A DNA stretch of 64,000 nucleotides from the NCBI GenBank assembly GCA_936440205.1, contig OW387138.1:25005541-25069540 (forward strand), in the 5' to 3' direction. Under the pieces are notes generated by a model. That model worked only from the letters and a program-made list of their open reading frames with translations, was not told the origin of the DNA and made no database searches. The translations under genes were made by a program, and so were the position numbers. Each line of letters begins with the position of its first letter. Position 1 is the first letter of the stretch. This DNA comes from Lepidonotus clava. Its lineage: Eukaryota; Annelida; Polychaeta; Phyllodocida; Polynoidae. Below, in pieces: positions 46,661 through 56,221 of the stretch.

Positions 46661-47959
46661 TACACGTAGAACATCGCCCCGTTATATAATGTTTCTAGAC
46701 CTATAGCATCAATAGTAAGACACCTATACTATCTTATTCCCACAGCGTGTCTGTTGAACGGGAATTCACTGTGCATACACGTCATCAAAGTTGCTTCGTA
46801 TGTGCAAAGCTAGATTTGCTAAGCTAGACCAAAAGGAAGAGCCTCAAAGTATTTTAACCCATTAGCAGATTTAGCAGTTCAAAGAGAAAGACTTTGAGGT
46901 GACGTGGAAATAATGAAGGGAAACTACTGTGAATGTTTCTATCACATTTACATTCAACTTGTGCTTTGAAGTTCAACACTTTGCATTTTCCAATTATTTT
47001 GATGATAAACACAAACCAATTGCACTTTAAAACTGAATTCTCCCTGTGTTCTGCATTATTGTCCCATACAGTTTGCCCTTCACATACAAGCTGACGAGCC
47101 GCTCTAATGCTAGCACAGCTGACCTTTACATCCCAGGTAGTTCTCCCTATGGGTTATCTTTCATCTCCTGCCTCCTGCCCTTCTCCGTCCCTACGGTTGT
47201 GGTTCACAAGGATGTCACCTGCTTTTTCCACCTCTCTCTGGGGCCCAGCTGCTTCCCCTCTCAACATAAGAGTGTATGTTTTACTAGAAACCTCCTCCTG
47301 AAACCTCAACGTTACTTTGTAGGGATTTGTGCTTCATCGCGCTATTCTTGTATGTTTTTGTTTCTCTAAGAACAATCTATATGGGACGCGAAATTGTTTT
47401 CTATGCAATTGTTTCAGTGTAGGGAAACCAATAGCTAAAGGACAATGTTTGTGGAATGTGTAAGCATCCGTTGATACAGCTCTTGATATTGAATTCACAA
47501 TACGGCAAGGCTTTTTCATTATTATTGTGACCTTAAAGTGGGATATTACTCAAAATAACACTTTTAATACTTGTCGTTCACTACAAGAAACACGTGTTAC
47601 ACTGAAAAAAATGGTTTCGGATTATTGGCTATTTGGCTATCTTGTGAAATCAAATCTGCGCTCCAGCTGCAAAACCAACAGACCCACATCCTGGGAGATC
47701 AAGAATGAATGGGAATTTGTTCTATTCTCAATGGCATTTGATGGATTGGTGTGAAAAGGGAAATCACATATGGAGCTTTATTACGAGCAGGCACGCAGCT
47801 GTGAGGACCACGCCTTGACTTTATCAAGACGGAAATCGATCAAGTATAACGTCTGGCCTCCCCGGTACCAACGTTTTCGGCTAGGAGGAAAGGAGCCTTT
47901 TGGAGTGATGGCTTTCTTTACAATGTTGGTTCATATTCAATGGTATGACTCCACATAAA
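46661..47959. other. Non-coding stretch
   Basis: ORFs at 47046-47369 and 47527-47754 lack known domains. No repeat seen. Confidence 0.35.
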
Positions 47960-47969
47960 GACGTACTTG

Positions 47970-48196
47970 TGTTACATTATTGTAACATATACAGGGCCAT
48001 TGGGAATGCAAACAGCGTTCTTTGATTTGCATTTATATAAGTAGACTGATTTATTGAAGTCAGTCTACACATAAGACGTCAACGATGATACACATTTTAC
48101 ATAAATGAACCAGCTAAGAAATGTAAACGACCAATTATACTGACTTGCAAATCAGACTTATGGACACGCATTTAAATGCTTGCATATGATTTGCAC
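47970..48196. promoter_or_regulatory. Cluster of small hairpins and POU octamer-like words
   Basis: TGTTACA-TTAT-TGTAACA (47970-47987) and GTAGACTGA ... TCAGTCTAC (48041-48068) are perfect inverted repeats. ATTTGCAT (48025-48032, a perfect octamer), TTGCAAATC (about 48145) and GATTTGCAC (48188-48196) are POU-type sites. Possibly an enhancer; AT-rich chance is an alternative. Confidence 0.25.
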
Positions 48197-48199
48197 ATT

Positions 48200-48699
48200 A
48201 ATGCGAAAGCATGGGAAATATCTTGAAATTTAAAAACATTTAATGAAATCAAGTCAGAACGCTGTAATGATTTACTGTGCCTAGGCTTTTGCTACTTGCA
48301 TTCAAATGAGACAGAATTGTAGTCCTATATCAGAAACATCTTGCCCAAGCATCCCAATGTTCTCAATGATAGCTATAGTTCATTATGACCTGCATTTCCC
48401 ACTCTTATATTTTTGGTCAGGACTGAACGAAGTGGGTCCCAGGACCTGACCCCTAGCATCTCTCTGAATTCTAGGAGGCGAATCAACGCCCTCCTATCAC
48501 TCATACCTTAATATAACTCTCGAAGGATAAAATAGAAACAAAATCCTCGAGTACTCAGTGATATAACCAGATTTGGTTCTGCCGCAACACCCAACACCCA
48601 ACCCTAGTCCCCCAACCCGGCCCGATAGTGAGACCCATATTGGACTCCCGCCACCCCTCAGCCCTCAAGGACCAGGAGTCCCAGCCCATCCCCACGCCC
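48200..48699. other. Non-coding stretch
   Basis: Nothing recognised. GC content rises toward the right. Confidence 0.35.
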
Positions 48700-48960
48700 T
48701 CCACCACCCCGCCTGGAGGAGGAGGGGGACGTGGGGGGTGTGGGGCAGGGCGGGCGAACAGCAGCAGTGAGAGAGCCGTCCATCGAGCGGGGAGCGGCGG
48801 CGGCAGCAGCGACAGGAGGAGTAGGCGAGGGGCGGGCAGGGGCTGGAGGAGGGCGCCGGCAGTGAGTTACTGGAGAGGCGGCGGGCGGGACGGGCAGCCA
48901 GGGAAGGACGGCCGAGCTCGACAGGGCCGCCGTGGAGAGGGACAGGAGGAGCCAGTACTT
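48700..48960 (+). promoter_or_regulatory. CpG-rich block, possible 5' exon of the LRR gene
   Basis: A GC- and CpG-rich island unlike the surrounding AT-rich DNA. It is purine-rich, with GGAGGAG and GGCGGC runs and a CCTGGAGG at 48712-48719. It ends at a donor-like ACTT|GTAAGG (GT at 48961). The LRR coding exon lies 3.5 kb downstream on the same strand and has acceptor-like CAG sites shortly before its ATG (52336, 52399 and 52460), so a 5' noncoding exon plus one intron is plausible. The Gly/Arg-rich 166-codon ORF across it (48628-49128) looks like a composition artefact. Confidence 0.4.
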
Positions 48961-49483
48961 GTAAGGGCCGCCTACTTACCTACCCACCTATACCCAACTA
49001 CCTACCCACCCAGCGTTACATCCCCTGGTGAAGCGGTGACGTTAAACCTACACTACCCGTTAATGTATAAGATGGAAAACAAGAGGACGGACCATGCCTG
49101 GTGTACCGCTGAACCCACTGGAGGATAGGGGAATCCTGTGCATACCAGCAGAAGCTCCCAGCTTTGACTAGAACCACTACCTTAGCTGCTGTGAAAAGCG
49201 GCCCCCTGTTCTACCACCCAACCCCCGTGTACGGCCTCCAGTGAGTTGAAAGCGCCGCGTGTGAGTTGTTTGTGTAGGCGGCGTGAGCTGCTCGCCCGGT
49301 CACGCCCCTTGAGTGTTCCCGGCAGTTCCTGGTGCTTACAACAGTTCACGGCCTCTTCCAGGTACGCCCCGGCCTTGCTCTAACGATTCCTGGCAGTTCT
49401 CGGCATTTCCAGGTCAATGCACACACCTGATCGGCTGAGCGGAGCAGCCAAGGAGGCAGAGGCGATGAGGAGGGGCTTACTCT

Positions 49484-49599
49484 CCTCCAGGGTGTTATGC
49501 CAAGGCTCCGCGTCTTCCCTGTCCACGCCTCCAGGGTCTGAGCATCAGGGAGGCGGTGTCCGACGTGTAGGAGTGGGCCCCACGATCCTGCCCTGGAGG
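49484..49599. promoter_or_regulatory. Triple CCCTGGAGG cluster
   Basis: Three exact copies within 116 bp: reverse at 49484-49492, reverse at 49528-49536, forward at 49591-49599. This is the densest point of the motif in the window. Confidence 0.45.
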
Positions 49600-51580
49600 A
49601 CATGCTGGCAATAGGAGGATTAATCACTGACGGCCCGGGAGGAAAGGTGAACGCAGTTTCGGAGGATGATGAACTGACTCAGCAAAAAATGGCAGAAAGT
49701 CAAATTTTATGGTATAAGGACATAACTAATATCAAGCCTAAAAATCATACTAGGGTATGAATCTACAAGTTGATTCACTGGTGCTGAAATATAAAAATGC
49801 TTCAATATTGAACACCTTTGATATACTGAGGACCTTATGTAAATGGATAATGATCCAGCTATAAACACACAAACTTTGAATAAGAAAAATCGCACTGACT
49901 ATCCAATGGATCAAATACGAACAGGAGCCAACTTATTAATCACCCAATAACGGATTTTCTTATACCTATGTCTTAAACAGGAATGTTTTGTGCAAAAGTA
50001 CCAAACTGACCCATTTTGCTCCACTGAACACGTCTTTGGTATAATGTGCCCTAAGGCTAGACGTATTTCTCTAGGCGACCAACAGATGCTGGCTTAGGCC
50101 TCCAGTGGTGTGGGCTACTGGTGGTGAGGCAAATAGAAACAGGAGGGAGCAGCCAGGTCGGATGGCCTGCTGCCACCCTGGAGGTCTGAGTAGTATACGG
50201 AGAGTTGGCTCTGGGGGTGGCACAGCAAACAGGAGGAGTGGGAGGCGCACGTCTGGAGTAACAGGAGGAGAAGAACTGACAGGAGGGAAACCACCACGCC
50301 TGGATGGAGGCAGTGCTTAGTTGACGCCATCTGTCGCGACTCCAGTGGCCCCCTTCTGCCTGGATGGAGAGGTAGCTTGGGTATGAGCGCCAGGGCCTGG
50401 AGCAACGTGTGCGTCTGACACTAACGTACTCCCAGGAGGTGATTGATAGTCCTCCAGCAGCCTGAGGCCTACTGGAGGAGCAGCAGGAGGAGCAGCCCCC
50501 CACCCTCACCCCTCCATGGTGGTAAGCACTGCTTACTCCAGGACGCTGATGGGGCCCTCTCCAGTGGTGCACCAGCCTTAATGGATCCCCGGGTTACATG
50601 GATAGGCCACCTGCACTTACTGGGGGAGTGATCAGATCTTTGTGACGAGCAGAAACCCTGGAGGACTTAAGCTCTCTTCTCTGTAGAGAGAGAAACCCCA
50701 CCACCTCCTCCATATCGTTTTACCCAAGCTTTGTGATTCTCAGGCAGAGGGCTTGACAGCGAGCACAAAGGGATATAAACGACGTTACAGAGTGTTATCC
50801 TGTTCTGGCTGTTAGCCGCACCAAATGCGGAGCGCCCAGCTTTGTTGGCTATCAATGGGATCTTGTATGGCTCTAGACAGGTTGGCATCAATGTGTGAGG
50901 GACGAGCATTAAGCAACAGTTCTCCTGCCAATCACCCACCCCTACCCCTCTCACGGACCACCTGTGGATATCTCACTGCAGCATCTAAGTCTCTGTCGGA
51001 ACTTATTTGTATTTATCAGTTCATGGCAGCATTCCAAAGCCAAGTTTCATACCTCTAGAGGAGCTTCATTGTTTAGTCTGATTTAGGGCTACAACTGATC
51101 GTGTATTGCCCACTGACCTGCTGACCTGGGCGCTGGAGGTACAACTGTCAGCCCTCTGCCTCTGGAGGTTCCCCTCACGGTCTGCCCGGGGGAGTGTGGC
51201 ACTGGCGCCTGGTTTATAGTACTTGCAGCAGGTGCAGTCAGACAGACTGGAGAATATTGAATTATTCGTCTAAATTCAAGTAACTCTTTACACGAAGAGA
51301 ATATGAAGTGAGGGGTAATAGTCAAATGCTACCATGTTAATAGATGGAGAAGCAAAGGTTAACCTACTCTTTCATGAATCATAATCTGGAAAAGTGCGAA
51401 ATAAATTCTAAGGAAACGAAGTATATCCATAACCCAGACATGAATACAACAAAAATCCGGGTATACGTCCACAGCTGAATATGGGAAAGGCAGGTTAAGG
51501 AAACGGTACAGATTGAATGAGACTGACTGAGAGATTTTAGCTGAGCGCCTTATGAATTGCTCAGCCCCATGTTCAGCTCC

Positions 51581-51589
51581 GAGCAGCTC
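51581..51589. promoter_or_regulatory. GAGCAGCTC palindrome (9 of 11)
   Basis: Exact copy about 900 bp upstream of the LRR start codon, preceded by half-words TTGCTCAG and TTCAGCTCC. Confidence 0.35.
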
Positions 51590-52480
51590 CTGGAAGACGG
51601 CGGCAGAAACGTGAACCGGCCCTGCGATCCATCCCGATTCAGTGTGCCCCAGCTTGTAGGCAAATCATATTAACTAGGAGAGCATTTGGATCGGCGAAGT
51701 GCCTCCATTTGGCCGGTTAAGCAGGCCGCCAGCTTCGGACCACGGGCCCGGCCCAGGGAAGGCATACCTAATTTTCCGCCCTCGGGAATGTAACGAGCTC
51801 AGTGTAGCTTTTTTCCTTCTCTCTGAGTGCTCTTTTTGGTAATCTAGTTTTCTAGTTGGAAGCAAGGAAATTGTCTTGTACCTTTGGATTAAAAAAAGAC
51901 CACATTGGGATACGAAATCCTATGAGCCTAATGTGATTACCAAAAGGATATTTGTCTGACATCCTGGTAAAGGATATTAGTAGGAAAAACTGAATCGGTG
52001 TTTAGAGAAAATGAAGAAATTGCCTAATATCTGAATAGGAAGGGTTTATTGTCAATCGCACAGCAATATGACCAAGCATAAAGGTGTCTTTATAGTCTTG
52101 TATAAATGATGCAAACATGGATAAACGTAAGCCTTTTAGGTTAACTATTTACAAGAAAGGTAAATAAACATTTACGGGTTGACACGTGGATATGGATTTC
52201 ACAAAAACGGCTGTAACTGGTCAGATACCAGTTTGATGGACTACCGGCAGTGTAGGGTTAAGCGTGTGTAGGGGCGTGGGGGCAGGACCCCTTAGGGCTC
52301 AGGGATCTGGACCTCCTGCACCCATTATCCACACAGGAGGAGCTTTCTCCCCCTCCCCCCTTGGGCACGAAGGACCTAAGGTTGTGACACTAACATCAGT
52401 TCAGCCTGTACCGCCGAGCGTCCGCCCTGGAGGAAGAGAGATGCGGCCCACCTCCCGCAGCCTTCCTTACCGCCGGAGAC

Positions 52481-53821
52481 ATGCTCCACTCCTCTCCAGT
52501 GTCCCATCGCACCACCACCAGCACCACCAACACCATCCAGTACAACGCCACCGGCACCACTTACACCACTGCCTACAATACACCCTGGAGGCTATGTCCA
52601 ACGCCCTCCTGTAGGAACCTTTTGGTGGCCACTTTCCTACTGTTTCTGGCGGCCTATCTGTGTGGTCAAGCCTCCAGTAATACACTCATGATGTGTCCGG
52701 TACCTTTACCGTGCCACTGCATCGGCGACGAAACCATCTACTGTGCCTTCAAACGCATGAAAGACCTGCCCTACTTCCTGGATTTTAACGCCGTCTGGAA
52801 CACCATGAACCTCTCGGACAACCTCCTGCCCGATTTGCCGGGCAATAAGTTCGTCGGCGGCCGCATCCGCCATTTGGACCTCAGCCGGAATATAATTTCC
52901 AAAGTGGATACGGAGGCTTTTGTTGGTCTCAGCGACCTGGAGGTGCTAGATCTGTCGTACAACTACCTCAGCGAAATGCCCGGAGAGTCCCTGTCCTCTC
53001 TGGTCGACCTGAGGAGTTTGTTGTTACGTTATAATCGTTTTTCTTGGGTTTCAGCTACCACATTCGCCGGGATCACTCAACTGCAGCAACTGGACCTCTC
53101 CGGGAACGACCTGACTGCCGTGCCCACCTCGGCACTGAGGCCGCTGGGCCGACTCAAAGTGTTGAAATTGAGGAATAATAAGATTAAACAGATCCATGGG
53201 TACGCCTTTGAGGGGCTGCCTCTGGAGACCCTGGATTTAGGGGACAATGAGTCCCCCATTAGCCTAGACAGCCGGGCCTTCTGTGGCCAGGAGCCTAAGG
53301 TGTCCCATGAGGAGCGTAACGTCATGGAGTGGGATGGGATGTACACCCTGTACCTGGACCACAACGGGCTCTCCTTCATAGACCCCTGCATCGCCAAGTT
53401 AGTGTGGACCTTAACCACCTTCGACGTGTCGGGCAACCCCTTAAGGTGCGACTGTAGGCTCTACATGTTCAGAAACTGGGGCACGCGCACCAAGTTCCCG
53501 CGCGCGCAGTGTGACTCGCCGGTGAAGTTCGCCGGGGAGATGGTGGACAAGTTGGACCAGAGCAGGTTCAACTGCTCACACCGCGAGCAGTACGCGCGCT
53601 GCGATAACCTCTGTCAGTCGGTGACCCCAACGCCCAACTCGGGCGCCATGGCGGGTAGTACGCAAACTGCGGGGGGCGGGCGGTGCAGCCATATCATTGT
53701 GTTACTCACACTGATCACCACCTGGTGGTGGGCCACTCACTACGTGCTCATAGCGCGAAGAGTAACTCAAGTCATAGCCGTGAGCTGCTCACCAAACAAC
53801 AACCCTATTCACTTATCATGA
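52481..53821 (+). CDS. Leucine-rich-repeat single-pass membrane protein
   Basis: It encodes 446 residues in one exon. A hydrophobic segment (residues 47-62, LLVATFLLFLAAYLC) fits a signal peptide or anchor. It is preceded by an unusual 45-residue Thr/Ser/Asn-rich lead. An LRRNT cap follows (Cys72, 78, 80 and 88), then about eight LRRs (106-310) with LDLS.N cores, an irregular insert (270-286), an LRRCT cap (Cys323, 325, 344 and 365), extra cysteines (374, 378), a transmembrane helix (about 403-424) and a tail starting ARRVTQ. The family comprises cell-surface adhesion or receptor-type LRR proteins; the partner is unknown and I cannot name the ortholog. The ATG at 52481 is the first in frame after the stop at 52391-52393 and has G at -3. 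A spliced upstream start is possible. The coding exon is much GC-richer than its surroundings. A GPI anchor is less likely because about 22 residues follow the helix. Confidence 0.93.
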   Translation: MLHSSPVSHRTTTSTTNTIQYNATGTTYTTAYNTPWRLCPTPSCRNLLVATFLLFLAAYLCGQASSNTLMMCPVPLPCHCIGDETIYCAFKRMKDLPYFLDFNAVWNTMNLSDNLLPDLPGNKFVGGRIRHLDLSRNIISKVDTEAFVGLSDLEVLDLSYNYLSEMPGESLSSLVDLRSLLLRYNRFSWVSATTFAGITQLQQLDLSGNDLTAVPTSALRPLGRLKVLKLRNNKIKQIHGYAFEGLPLETLDLGDNESPISLDSRAFCGQEPKVSHEERNVMEWDGMYTLYLDHNGLSFIDPCIAKLVWTLTTFDVSGNPLRCDCRLYMFRNWGTRTKFPRAQCDSPVKFAGEMVDKLDQSRFNCSHREQYARCDNLCQSVTPTPNSGAMAGSTQTAGGGRCSHIIVLLTLITTWWWATHYVLIARRVTQVIAVSCSPNNNPIHLS

Positions 53822-54500
53822 TGAGCAATGCCATGGTAGTACAATTGTGATGAATCAGTCTGCCTGAGTGTGTACCATGGATGTTTTGCTACTAAGTGGT
53901 CTGAATGGCAGGGGGAGTAAAAATAGGATCATACCAGATGTGGCGTGTACATGTATACATATGACGGAGGCTTATTATTGCTACTATTACAGTAAATGCG
54001 TGTTCCGATGCTTATCTTCTGGTGAGGACGCAGATCTATATATGTTGTTATAGCACGGTGATGGTCGAAATACTGAGCGCCAGGAACAACTAGAAATCCT
54101 GTTTCAAGTAAAAAAGCTCATTTGTTATGGAAGTACCGTTTTTCTACGTTTGGAAATACATTGTGTATATGGAGAAAATCTGTGTTATTGAAATGGGTAT
54201 TATGTGGGTAGTCATTAAAACCAGTTGTATTTCTACCTGTTATGTGTTTTTCCTCTGTAATTATTCATCAAAGGTAATTAAATTAGCGGTTATTCTTATT
54301 TCACAGTTTAAAAAAGATGTAAAAACGCGTGGATGGGGCATTATCAGATTAGTGGGATGACCAGCTGAAACCCAAACAAATTAGTTAAATCAACTGAAGC
54401 TTGAGCCATTTTATCCGGTATTTATCTTTTTCTGGAATTATTCCACCAGTATGAAGCTTTGCAGGCTTCAATATAAAAGCTACACTTTTAATAAATAATA
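53822..54500 (+). other. Probable 3' UTR of the LRR gene
   Basis: AT-rich non-coding sequence right after the stop. The first canonical polyadenylation signal found, AATAAA, is at 54490-54495, giving a 3' UTR of roughly 690 bases. Confidence 0.45.
54490..54495 (+). terminator. Candidate polyA signal
   Basis: AATAAA in an AT-rich context, about 670 bases after the LRR stop codon. AT-richness makes a chance match possible. Confidence 0.35.
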
Positions 54501-54802
54501 TATAAAAGAAAAACTAAACATGATAGAAGTCAATAGAAATAGTAAAAAGGAATAGTAATGGCCCCGCGAGACATAAAAGCAATTGGAAATCCACAGACTA
54601 CAACCAAACAATCAGCCAACACACATCTCGACTCTGCATCCATAACTTCCATACCAAGAGTCCCATTTCCCTGACTACTATGTGAACCATTGAGTAGGAA
54701 ATCAATATTTTTTCGCCATAGAAAAAAATATAAAGCCTGAGAAAAAGTCGCTGTTTACATACCGTCTGACCTCAATTAGAGCAAAACCCCCGGAACAGGT
54801 AG

Positions 54803-54810
54803 TATAAAAG
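54803..54810 (+). promoter_or_regulatory. TATA box
   Basis: TATAAAAG followed by GGG is a near-ideal TATA box. About 25 bp downstream a 22-bp triplicated repeat begins, then two CCCTGGAGG words. No ORF can be attached, so the transcript, if any, may be noncoding or spliced. Confidence 0.3.
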
Positions 54811-54832
54811 GGGTGAATGGTGGTAGGGCCAT

Positions 54833-54898
54833 TAGGCCTTGGTAGGCGGGGGTTTAGGCCTGGGTAGGCGGGGGTTTAGGCCTGGGTAGGCGGAGTTG
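54833..54898. repeat. 22-bp tandem repeat, three copies
   Basis: Three copies of a G-rich unit (TAGGCCTGGGTAGGCGGG core) start at 54833, 54855 and 54877. The middle and third differ only at the end. Confidence 0.95.
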
Positions 54899-56198
54899 TG
54901 ACCGAGGGCCCTGGAGGGCCGCAGGAAGGCCCCGGGGCGGGGGCCACTTTGCTGGAGTAGAGTGGCAGTAATCAGGTGCTGGAGGATGATGGATCACCTT
55001 GACACTGCATCCATCAGACCCTGGAGGACTGCAAAGGTCAGCGGTAGGACCCACACAGTAGCCATCCTCCTGACCCCCTCCACTCCGTCTTATATCACCG
55101 GGAGTGGCCGTCACGCCTGATTAGTCAGGTTCAGGTGTTGGGGTGCGGGATGAACTGAACAGCTCAATCAAAATGTGTCAGTTCATAGAGGGACCGAGTG
55201 TGAATGAGAACGCCCGATTAGGTAGGTTTGGTGTGTAAGGATTTCATTAAACCAAAAAGTTACCTTTTTGTTTAGAATCCTGTGAATCTCCTGAATGACA
55301 TAGTGTGAATGATGTGGTTTACTCACGCGTGAGTGTTAGGGTCTTCCTCACACGGTTAACCTGATCTGTATGAGAATTTGTGAGCGGTTGATTCATTTTG
55401 AATAACAGCATCTTGTCATTGTCAACTTCAGCCATTTGAATTCTATGTGAATAACGCATCCCGATTTGCTAGGTGTATTCAACTTGCAGTTGAGGCATAA
55501 GCCGCTGAATTGCAATTTTCACACACTTATTTCCATAGAAATGGCACCTAAGTGTACTTACAAGCATGTCAATTGATGTATCAAAACAGAACGTCCAACC
55601 GCAGCCTGTCAATCTTCAGAGGGTCTCTCTGGGTATCGTGAATAGTATTATCTGATTGGTCAGACGCAGGTGGGCGTGGTCATTGAACGCAGGTGTTGGG
55701 GAGAAAAGTCCAATAACCTTAATGGTCAGAGTCGTACCATTAATCTGCCCGTCCAGTTACTTGATCAGCAATCTCATTGTACCTATTATCCTGAAAGGGA
55801 CGGGGATTAAACACGATATAAAGAATAGGGTTGCCAATTACTTTGCTTTTCAGTGGCGCAACAGTTAGAGAATTAAATACATTATTTTCATCCACTCAAC
55901 ACTGAGCTGGTTAAATATGAGAAGATTTTTGTCAACGGAAAAAATATTTTCATGAGTATAACTAAAGTTAATCTTATTGAACTACTGACCAAATATTCTT
56001 TATTTCATTTCATTTTGACTCCCACGTAAGTGCAACATAACTTATTTACTGTGGTCGTGTATCGCTGAAGGGATATGTCACATTTTGTTACAATTGGCAG
56101 GGAATAGATTATGGTATTATCGAATGGGTGGGAGTCGGGGTTAGAAGGATGTACATGTACTGGTGAATCCATACCTGTGTGAGTGGTAACAGGGTTAG
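54899..56198. other. Non-coding, CCCTGGAGG pair then unique DNA
   Basis: CCCTGGAGG occurs at 54909-54917 and 55019-55027, with GCTGGAGTA and GCTGGAGGA between them. An NF-Y-like CTGATTGGT lies at 55652-55660. No coding frame is supported. Confidence 0.35.
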
Positions 56199-56221
56199 CT
56201 GGGGGCGGGGGGCGGGGGGCA
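56199..56221 (+). other. G-quadruplex motif
   Basis: G-runs of about 5, 6 and 6 separated by single C bases (56201-56219), enough for four G-tracts with very short loops. Confidence 0.6.

Larger units (their letters stand above)
48961..52480. other. Upstream region or 5' intron with CCCTGGAGGA cluster
   Basis: GC-richer than the rest of the window. It contains CCCTGGAGG at 49484 (reverse), 49528 (reverse), 49591, 50176, 50656 and 52425, many one-base variants (49088, 50451, 50473, 51133, 51164), and GAGCWGCTC at 49285 and 51581. ORFs here, including a 171-codon minus-strand frame, have no known domains and skewed composition. If 48961 is a used donor, all of this is intron. Confidence 0.4.

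Noticed and set aside
48628-49128. 166-codon Gly/Arg/Ser-rich ORF
   Set aside because: Low-complexity product of the CpG-rich block; it crosses the donor-like site and reads into unrelated sequence.
50057-50572. 171-codon minus-strand ORF
   Set aside because: Ser/Cys/Pro/Trp-heavy composition typical of an antisense frame in GC-rich DNA; no domain; overlapped by equally long frames.
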